Shown: one piece after another, positions 25,299 through 31,037 of the stretch | How the letters are laid out: every line of letters starts with the position of its first letter | Numbering within the stretch: the first letter of the stretch is position 1 | NCBI GenBank assembly: GCA_024276095.1 | Contig: JAJRXW010000232.1 | Coordinates: 1 to 40,153 of the forward strand | Direction of reading: 5' to 3' | Length of the DNA: 40,153 nucleotides | From: Gammaproteobacteria bacterium | Lineage (GTDB): Bacteria; Pseudomonadota; Gammaproteobacteria; Steroidobacterales; GCA-2729495 | Notes under the pieces: model-generated | The model's input: only the letters and a program-made list of their open reading frames with translations | Database searches by the model: none | Told to the model about the DNA's origin: nothing | Made by a program: the position numbers and the translations under genes

Positions 25299-25384
25299 GC
25301 TCCCGGATACCATTTCCGGGGCATGACTCGATTCGGACAGGGAAAACACGAATCGTGCTGATCTGTTGATTGGGGTGCGTGGTC

Positions 25385-27280
25385 TTGAGTACTTCTATTC
25401 CTGATATTGCAGCCAGACGTGCATCATTGACGCCCGGTTCGACGGCGTTTCGTGACCTCATGCGAGGTTTGTCGCTGACTTACGGCGAGTTCGACGAACG
25501 TTCACAGCGCGCTGCCGGCCTGCTGACGGAGTGCCGGGTAACTGCCGGCGATCGTGTCGCAGTTTTGTGCAGAAACCGGATCGAATTCTTTGAGCTGCTT
25601 TTTGCCTGCGGGAAACTCGGTGCCATCCTGGTGCCTTTGAACTGGCGCATGCCGGTGGCCGAGTTACAGCTGCTGATAACCGATGCCCAGCCGGTCGTAT
25701 TGTTCTACGGCGAAGAAGATACCGGGACCGTCGACGCCCTTGCCCTGTCCGGCATGCCGTCGATCGCTCTGGATGAACATGGATCTGCCGGGTATGCGCA
25801 TCTTTGCAGACACAGTGCCCCGATGCCGGGGCGTACCCGGTGGCCATCGGAGGAGTGCTGGTACCTTCTGTATACATCGGGAACAACCGGAAAGCCGAAG
25901 GCAGTGATTCAGACCTATGGCATGGCGCTCGCAAATTACGTCAACATCCGGCAGGCCATGTCAATTTGCAGTACCGATACCACGTTGAGTTTTCTTCCGC
26001 TCTTTCATACCGCGGGGATCAATCTTGTCGCGCTGCCCACCTTCATTGAAGGCGGCGAAATTCTGGTAATACCGGATTTCGATCTCGATCATGTCATCAG
26101 CCTGTTTGCCGCAGGCGCACTCGACAGCTTTTTCGCAGTACCGGCGGTATACCTGCAAATCAGTCTGCACCCGGCGTTTGAATCGCTTGACCTGTCTGCA
26201 GTACGCAGCTGGGGATGCGGCGGTGCTCCGATGCCGGACAGGCTGCTGCTTGAGTATATTGCGCGCGGCGCACGTATCTGTAATGGCATGGGTATGACGG
26301 AAACCGGCCCGACGGTATTCCTTATGGACCCGGACATGGTTGCGCAAAAAATCGGTTCTGTAGGAAAACCGCAGTTGCTGGCCTCGGTACGGATTACAGA
26401 TGCCGGCGGAGAGGATGTGGCTCCGGGAGAGTCCGGTGAACTGTGGTTCGCCGGGCCGGGCGTTACACCCGGTTACTGGGGGCAGGATGCTGCAACAGCG
26501 GCCGCTTTCAGCAGCGATGGCTGGCTGAAAAGTGGCGATATCGGCAGATGTGACGAGGATGGCTATTTCTATATCGTCGGGCGAACCAAGGACATGTATA
26601 TTTCGGGAGGCGAAAACATATATCCCGCAGAGGTCGAAAACGTCCTCTCCAGCCATCCCGATGTTCTCGAGGCAGCGGTAGTTGCCCGGCCCGACGAAAA
26701 ATGGGGCGAGGTCGGATGCGCTTTTCTGCTGGCGAAGCCACAGCATGAAATTCCGCAGGAGCGTGAGCTGATTGATTATTGTCGCCAGCACCTGGCGCCT
26801 TACAAGGTGCCGAAGGCATTCATTCCTGTCACCGGCTTTCCACGAACCGCTGCCGGTAAGGTGCAGAAACATTTGCTGAAAGCCGGATGCATGAATGATC
26901 CGGGCAGGGAAATCGTTCTCGAAAGAACCCTGACACAGGATGAGTTCGACAGGTTTGCAAGACTCAGCGGTGACGATAACCCGATTCACGTCGATTCCGG
27001 ATTTTCGGCCGCCACGCGATTTGGCCGCACGGTCGCACACGGCATGCTCCTCAACACGATTTTCCGCGGTCTGCTGGATCGGCTGCTGCCCGGCGGTCGA
27101 CAGGTTTCGCAGTATCTCAGGTTTCCGGCCCCGACCTATGCGGATGAGGCGATGCGCTTTACAGTTGCCATTCAGTCGGATGACGGAAATACGGCAACGG
27201 CCAGCATGTCGCTGGTGCGTGTTCGGGATGACGTGGTCACGTGTGAAGGGCACTCGACGATCCGGCGAGGCGGTGTTTGA
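25385..27280 (+). CDS. Acyl-CoA synthetase fused to a MaoC/PhaJ-like (R)-hydratase domain
   Basis: About 631 aa from a TTG at 25385 (LSTSIPDIAARRAS); GTG 25379 and TTG 25370 are alternative starts. Residues ~1-495 are an ANL-family ligase: A3 motif YTSGTTGKPKA (~163-173), NGMGMTETGP, GWLKSGDIGRCDEDGYFYI, GRTKDMYISGGENIYP, and the catalytic lysine in PRTAAGKVQK. Residues ~515-631 are a MaoC-type hot-dog domain: LTQDEFDRFARLSGDDNPIH, with the Asp and His of the (R)-specific enoyl-CoA hydratase motif D-x4-H, then RFGRTVAHGMLLNTIF. The fusion implies channelling: a 3-hydroxyacid is joined to CoA, then the (R)-3-hydroxyacyl-CoA is dehydrated to the enoyl-CoA (inference). Operon: its stop overlaps the TTG start of the next gene. 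Confidence 0.9.
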   Translation: MSTSIPDIAARRASLTPGSTAFRDLMRGLSLTYGEFDERSQRAAGLLTECRVTAGDRVAVLCRNRIEFFELLFACGKLGAILVPLNWRMPVAELQLLITDAQPVVLFYGEEDTGTVDALALSGMPSIALDEHGSAGYAHLCRHSAPMPGRTRWPSEECWYLLYTSGTTGKPKAVIQTYGMALANYVNIRQAMSICSTDTTLSFLPLFHTAGINLVALPTFIEGGEILVIPDFDLDHVISLFAAGALDSFFAVPAVYLQISLHPAFESLDLSAVRSWGCGGAPMPDRLLLEYIARGARICNGMGMTETGPTVFLMDPDMVAQKIGSVGKPQLLASVRITDAGGEDVAPGESGELWFAGPGVTPGYWGQDAATAAAFSSDGWLKSGDIGRCDEDGYFYIVGRTKDMYISGGENIYPAEVENVLSSHPDVLEAAVVARPDEKWGEVGCAFLLAKPQHEIPQERELIDYCRQHLAPYKVPKAFIPVTGFPRTAAGKVQKHLLKAGCMNDPGREIVLERTLTQDEFDRFARLSGDDNPIHVDSGFSAATRFGRTVAHGMLLNTIFRGLLDRLLPGGRQVSQYLRFPAPTYADEAMRFTVAIQSDDGNTATASMSLVRVRDDVVTCEGHSTIRRGGV

Positions 27281-27648
27281 GCATGGTCATTCAGCTGGGG
27301 CAAACTGCCGAAACCCGCCGCGTTTTTACGGCCGCGGATATTCAGGAATACATTGCGCTCGGTGGTCAGACCCCGGTCGATGGGGCGGTTCCCGGGCCGC
27401 TGGTCGGTGCACTGTTTTCCTATCTGCTCGGCGTCAGGCTTCCGGGTGTGGGCACCAACTACCTGAAGCAGGAAACCGATTACAGGGCGAGTGCCCGGAT
27501 GGACCAGCTATTGATAGCCCGGGTCGAGGTTGTCCGGCTCCGGCCTGAAAAGCATCTCGTCGATTTGAGAACGACCTGTCACAGCGACAACGGGGTCTTG
27601 CTGTGCGATGGACGGGCGCTGGTTTACATAGAAGATGCGCAACTGTGA
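27277..27648 (+). CDS. Second MaoC-like/hot-dog domain protein
   Basis: About 123 aa from a TTG at 27277 overlapping the TGA of the ligase-hydratase gene, or 121 aa from the ATG at 27283. Sequence resembles MaoC/PhaJ hot-dog proteins: FTAADIQEYIALGG, VPGPLVGALFSYLLG (position of the usual A-H-G-x-L segment) and TNYLKQETDYRASARMDQLL (the F/Y-L-x-Q-x-x-x-F/Y strand). The catalytic D-x-N-P-x-H motif is replaced by GGQTPVDGAVPGP, so it may be inactive and act as the structural half of a heterodimeric hydratase with the fused domain. The stop overlaps the next gene's GTG start (GTGA). Confidence 0.75.
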   Translation: MSMVIQLGQTAETRRVFTAADIQEYIALGGQTPVDGAVPGPLVGALFSYLLGVRLPGVGTNYLKQETDYRASARMDQLLIARVEVVRLRPEKHLVDLRTTCHSDNGVLLCDGRALVYIEDAQL

Positions 27649-28507
27649 ACACGTCGTTCACCGATGCCTGTCATCGATCCCCGGATGGCAAGTGGCTGTT
27701 TTTTCGCGATTATCATGGCCCGGCAGATTCCGGGGGCGATCCTGTCATCTGTCTGCCGGGCCTGACGCGCAACAGTCGCGATTTTTGCGATATCGCATCG
27801 CTGTTGTCGAAGCAACGCCGTGTCATTACTACGGACCTGCGCGGCAGGGGGCGTTCCGATTACGATCCGGAGCGAAAGCACTACCACCCCGGGCAATACG
27901 TCGCGGATATATGGAGTCTGCTGGATCACCTGAAGGTACCGCGGGTCATTGTTATCGGCACGTCATTGGGGGCTGGATGGCCATGATCATGGCCCGTGAG
28001 CGGCCTGCTGCGATTGCCGCGGTCATCATGAACGATATTGGTCCCGAACTGGACCCGGTGGGCCTTGCACGGGTGCAGGCTAATGCCGGGTTGTTGCCGC
28101 CGGTGGCCGATTGGTACGAGGCGGTGGAGCAGACCAGGCAGTATTACCACACCGTTTTCCCTGACTGGCCGGATTCGAAATGGCTGTATTACGCGCAGAG
28201 CACCTATCGACAGACCGATGACGGCTTTCTCGATATCAACATGGATCGAAATGTTGGCGTCGCGGCCCGTGAGGGTACATCGGGTCTTCGGCAGGACCCC
28301 TGGCAGTTGTTCGATGCTCTTTTGCCGATACCGCTGCTGGTTCTGCGGGGAGAGAATTCCGATCTGTTTTCTGCGGCTACCCTTGAAAAGATGCAGTTGC
28401 GTAAGCCGGACCTGACTGCGGTTGTGGTAAGAAATCGCGGTCATGCACCGTACCTGGATGAAAAGGAGGCAATCGATGCAATCAGGAAATTTCTGGATGG
28501 TAAATAA
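27645..28507 (+). pseudogene. Alpha/beta hydrolase broken by a -1 frameshift at a G5 run (27968-27972)
   Basis: Start GTG 27645 overlaps the previous stop. The first ~109 codons encode the fold up to the nucleophile elbow: CLPGLTRNSRDF, TTDLRGRGRSDYD and VIVIGTSLG. The frame then ends in a stop at 27984. The matching continuation, GGWMAMIMARERPAAIAAVI onward, lies in the -1 frame to the stop at 28507, with acid-loop LRGENSDLF and catalytic His in RNRGHAPYLDE. Adding one G to GGGGG restores one ~287-aa hydrolase with elbow GTSLGGW. Sequencing or assembly error in a homopolymer, a recent inactivating deletion, or slippage are all possible. If functional it would be a cytoplasmic ester hydrolase of the polyester locus. 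Its last 32 nt overlap the next gene. Confidence 0.8.
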
Positions 28508-29540
28508 CCCCGTTTTTCAGGCCGCATCGCTGGTGCTTGTTGCGGTTTTTCTTGGCGCATGCGGTCAGCCGGACAATCCGTCGGTCAATGAGCACGAACC
28601 GGGGAAAGCAGAGGGCCCCGTCCCGGCGCCGGCACGCCTGGTGACAGTGTCAGGGATGTCATCCGGAGGTTATATGGCCGTGCAAACACATGTTGCGCTG
28701 GCCGATCGTGTTGCCGGCGCCGGCGTGGTTGCCGCGGGTCCCTATCACTGCGCAGCCGGGGCTATTGGCAATGCCCTGGGGCGCTGCATGTCCGGCGATG
28801 ACCTGGAAGTGATACCGCTGGTGGCATTTACCCGCGAGGCAGCAGCAGGCGGGCAGATCGCTGCAGTGGAATATTTGCGCAACGCAAAGGTCTGGATTTT
28901 TCATGGCAGCAAGGATGAAGTCGTGGCGTCGGGCGTGACCGATGCTCTGGCGGATTTCTATCTGGAATTCGTTGCTGCGGACCGGGTCGTGCTTATCGAT
29001 GATATCGACGCTGCTCATGGCTGGCCGACCCTGGACCAGGGCGGGGCTTGTCTCGAAATGAGCGACGATTTCATCAATGCCTGCGATTTCGATGCGGCCG
29101 GCAGCCTGATGAATCATCTTTACGATAATCTGAATCCCAGGGCAACGGCACTGCCGAAGGAGGATCTGGCCGGCATCGATTTGTCGGGCTACTTCGAATC
29201 CGGCAGCGGGGTTGCAGATGCGGGCTTCATTTACGTTCCCGAGCGTTGTCGCGATCTGGATGCCGATTGTCGTTTGCACATTTCTTTTCATGGTTGCAGG
29301 CAAGGTGCTGAATTTGTCGGCGATCGCTTTGCCGTGGAATCCGGGCTGAACGAGTGGGCCGTTGAGAATCAGATTGTTGTTATCTATCCCCAGATCGAAT
29401 CCAGCCTCATGAATCCGCTGGGATGCTGGGATTGGTGGGGATATACCGGGACGCACTACGATCAGAAGGACGGCAGGCAAATCTCGGGAATCGACGCTGT
29501 GATTACTGCATTTTCGAATCGCCGGCTCTATCGCGACTGA
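28476..29540 (+). CDS. PHB-depolymerase-type esterase, predicted lipoprotein
   Basis: 354 aa from the ATG at 28476, which has AGGAGG 6 nt upstream. The signal ends in lipobox FLGAC (Cys29), so it is lipid-anchored, perhaps at the outer membrane. Lipase-box nucleophile G-M-S-S-G (Ser62) in VTVSGMSSGGYMAVQTHVAL lies near the N-terminus, as in PHB-depolymerase-family esterases. VWIFHGSKDEVV carries the acid residue. The C-terminal block ISFHGCRQGAEFVGDRFAV, GLNEWAVENQIVVIYPQ and NPLGCWDWWGYTG is characteristic of poly(3-hydroxybutyrate) depolymerases of the secreted class. The expected reaction is hydrolysis of PHB or a similar short-chain polyester to oligomers. Last gene of the rightward operon; there is no separate substrate-binding domain. 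Confidence 0.88.
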   Translation: MQSGNFWMVNNPVFQAASLVLVAVFLGACGQPDNPSVNEHEPGKAEGPVPAPARLVTVSGMSSGGYMAVQTHVALADRVAGAGVVAAGPYHCAAGAIGNALGRCMSGDDLEVIPLVAFTREAAAGGQIAAVEYLRNAKVWIFHGSKDEVVASGVTDALADFYLEFVAADRVVLIDDIDAAHGWPTLDQGGACLEMSDDFINACDFDAAGSLMNHLYDNLNPRATALPKEDLAGIDLSGYFESGSGVADAGFIYVPERCRDLDADCRLHISFHGCRQGAEFVGDRFAVESGLNEWAVENQIVVIYPQIESSLMNPLGCWDWWGYTGTHYDQKDGRQISGIDAVITAFSNRRLYRD

Positions 29541-29896
29541 AATCGATAAAAATCCGGATCGATAGTCGTATTGGTCGGCGACTCGCTGGCGGGTTGCAAC
29601 CGGTCGCCGGGATTGCCTTGCCGGAAAAAAATCAGTGCGGCAGCGCAACCTGATCGTTGCAAATTTACGATCATAAACGCTGATGTTCGGCAGCGTGGGG
29701 CGTTTGTGAATGGGCGTCGAATTACCCGGGGTTGTCGGTTTTTTTTACACAAATTGAAGTCGCGTGGTTGCCAGCCAGTGCGCCAGTGCAACAGAATAAT
29801 CATGAATGAGCCCCGTAATTCGCCGGATCGTGGGCAGTTTGTGCTCCATGGCGGGTATCGAATGGCTTCGATCAATAATCGCCCCGCAGATTTTTC
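29541..29896. other. Intergenic region without a recognisable gene
   Basis: Short inverted repeats are present: CGGCGAC (29576-29582) with GTCGCCG (29603-29609), and ACGCTG with CAGCGT near 29677-29696. An eight-T run occurs near 29739-29746. The first repeat or the T-run may belong to a terminator for the depolymerase operon, but no clean stem directly precedes the T-run. No coding frame with family character was seen on either strand. Confidence 0.4.
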
Positions 29897-29941
29897 GTGA
29901 CACCCTGCCGGTCACACCCCGGCGCGGAAAATGAGGTGTCA
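29897..29941 (+). promoter_or_regulatory. Possible activator (enhancer) half-sites upstream of the sigma-54 promoter
   Basis: TGACACC (29898-29904) and its inverted copy GGTGTCA (29935-29941) are spaced by 30 nt, with a further GTCAC (29911-29915) that pairs with GTGAC (29897-29901). They sit ~100-140 bp upstream of the -24/-12 element, the usual distance for a sigma-54 activator. Another GGTGTCA occurs at 30127-30133 in the leader, which weakens the case. Confidence 0.35.
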
Positions 29942-30018
29942 GGATTTCTTACAGGGGCCTGCGCAAACACCCCGGAAATGGAGTGGGGAAGGAATGAATC
30001 GTCTGAGAAATTTATAAT

Positions 30019-30031
30019 TATCAATGAGTTA
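30019..30031 (+). promoter_or_regulatory. IHF-like binding site
   Basis: TATCAATGAGTTA fits the IHF consensus WATCAA-N4-TTR exactly and is preceded by an AT-rich stretch. It lies just upstream of the sigma-54 promoter, where DNA bending would bring an activator into contact with polymerase. Confidence 0.5.
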
Positions 30032-30038
30032 ATAGTAT

Positions 30039-30054
30039 TGGTACGGATGTTGCA
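30039..30054 (+). promoter_or_regulatory. Sigma-54 (RpoN) promoter of the second PEP-CTERM gene
   Basis: TGGTACGGATGTTGCA matches the -24/-12 consensus TGGCACG-N4-TTGCW with one mismatch and the obligatory GG-N10-GC spacing (GG 30040-30041, GC 30052-30053). The start of transcription would be near 30066, about 100 nt before the ATG at 30168. PEP-CTERM genes in exosortase-bearing bacteria such as Zoogloea are known to depend on RpoN and the PrsK/PrsR two-component pair. Confidence 0.7.
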
Positions 30055-30167
30055 GTGATATCGGCAGGGAAGTGCATAAAAACAGCTGTCCGGGCCATGA
30101 GTTTGACGCATTATCAGCTTGAATCGGGTGTCACGGAAGAAGCGATAACACGAAGAGGACCTCGAAT

Positions 30168-30890
30168 ATGAAAACCAAATTTTTGTTGATACGAAAAGTG
30201 GGAGTACTGGCATCTGCCATATTTCTCATTTTCGGAGTAGCGGCACCGGCAAATGCGGCGGTCATTAGCCTGTTTGACTGGGGATTGAATATCGATGGCG
30301 CCATTTCTATGACCGGTGATCCGATTCCTGCCGGCGTAGATGCTTCCGGTTTTGATTTTGGCACCGGCCTTGGCACGATTCAGGTTTCTGTCACGCGCGC
30401 CGGTCCGCATAATGTGGTCAGCTTTTTCGATCACGAAATCGACGAAGACGACAATACCTTTTTCAACGAGGCAGGAGCCACAGGTGGTGCCGCGGCGACA
30501 GCCGGCCAGGCGTGGGAAATAGATGAGCCGGGTTTCGTGTTCGGTGATATCTACGACAACTTCCTCGACAATACGCTCGACAACATCAATGCGATCCCTG
30601 TGGACTTCGAAGATGACGTGTCGATGGCCATGGGATTCGATTTCACACTGGCAGCGCTTGAAACTGCAACGATCAGTTTTTTCGTGGGCCTTGTTAATGA
30701 CGCACCGGGTTTCTATCTGGAACAGATCGACGATGACAGCCAGGCTTCAATTTTCTTCTGGGGCGATGTGGCAATCGATGGTGGTGGTATTGAACCGCCA
30801 GTGCCGCTTTCCGAACCGGGAACCCTGCTGCTGTTCGGCGCCGGTCTTCTTGCCCTCGGTTTGCGACGGCGCAGCCTGAGAATCCACTGA
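30168..30890 (+). CDS. PEP-CTERM sorted exported protein
   Basis: 240 aa. The start has GAGGA 7-8 nt upstream. The signal peptide MKTKFLLIRKVGVLASAIFL then IFGVAAPANA is followed by an acidic, Asp/Gly/Phe-rich mature domain (~31-212) with no recognised enzyme motif. The C-terminus is a complete PEP-CTERM signal: PLSEPGTLLLFGAGLLALGL and basic tail RRRSLRIH. Exosortase would cut at the PEP-like motif and release or attach the protein to the exopolymer layer; the exosortase itself is not in this window. Sigma-54 promoter upstream, strong terminator downstream, so it is monocistronic. Function unknown; such proteins contribute to floc or biofilm matrix in some species. Confidence 0.88.
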   Translation: MKTKFLLIRKVGVLASAIFLIFGVAAPANAAVISLFDWGLNIDGAISMTGDPIPAGVDASGFDFGTGLGTIQVSVTRAGPHNVVSFFDHEIDEDDNTFFNEAGATGGAAATAGQAWEIDEPGFVFGDIYDNFLDNTLDNINAIPVDFEDDVSMAMGFDFTLAALETATISFFVGLVNDAPGFYLEQIDDDSQASIFFWGDVAIDGGGIEPPVPLSEPGTLLLFGAGLLALGLRRRSLRIH

Positions 30891-30898
30891 AACACAGG

Positions 30899-30927
30899 AA
30901 AGGCAGACACACAGTGTCTGCCTTTTT
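30899..30927 (+). terminator. Rho-independent terminator
   Basis: Stem AGGCAGACAC (30901-30910), loop ACA, stem GTGTCTGCCT (30914-30923), followed by TTTT and preceded by AA. It starts 9 nt after the PEP-CTERM stop. Confidence 0.9.
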
Positions 30928-31037
30928 ACCAAGGGATGCTGGAAACAGGGAATTTGACATAACTTCGGAATAAGTTTTGAGCGTTTTCTTCACAGGCGTA
31001 TGGGGCGTCTGAAGATAAAGCTCGGAGGGGAAGAGTA

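Noticed and set aside
25961-27253. Minus-strand open frame of ~430 codons over the ligase-hydratase gene
   Set aside because: Antisense to clear ANL and MaoC motifs; no recognisable family and no ribosome site.
30954-30985. TTGACA before the 830-aa protein gene as a sigma-70 promoter
   Set aside because: The -35 is perfect but no acceptable -10 lies 16-18 bp downstream.
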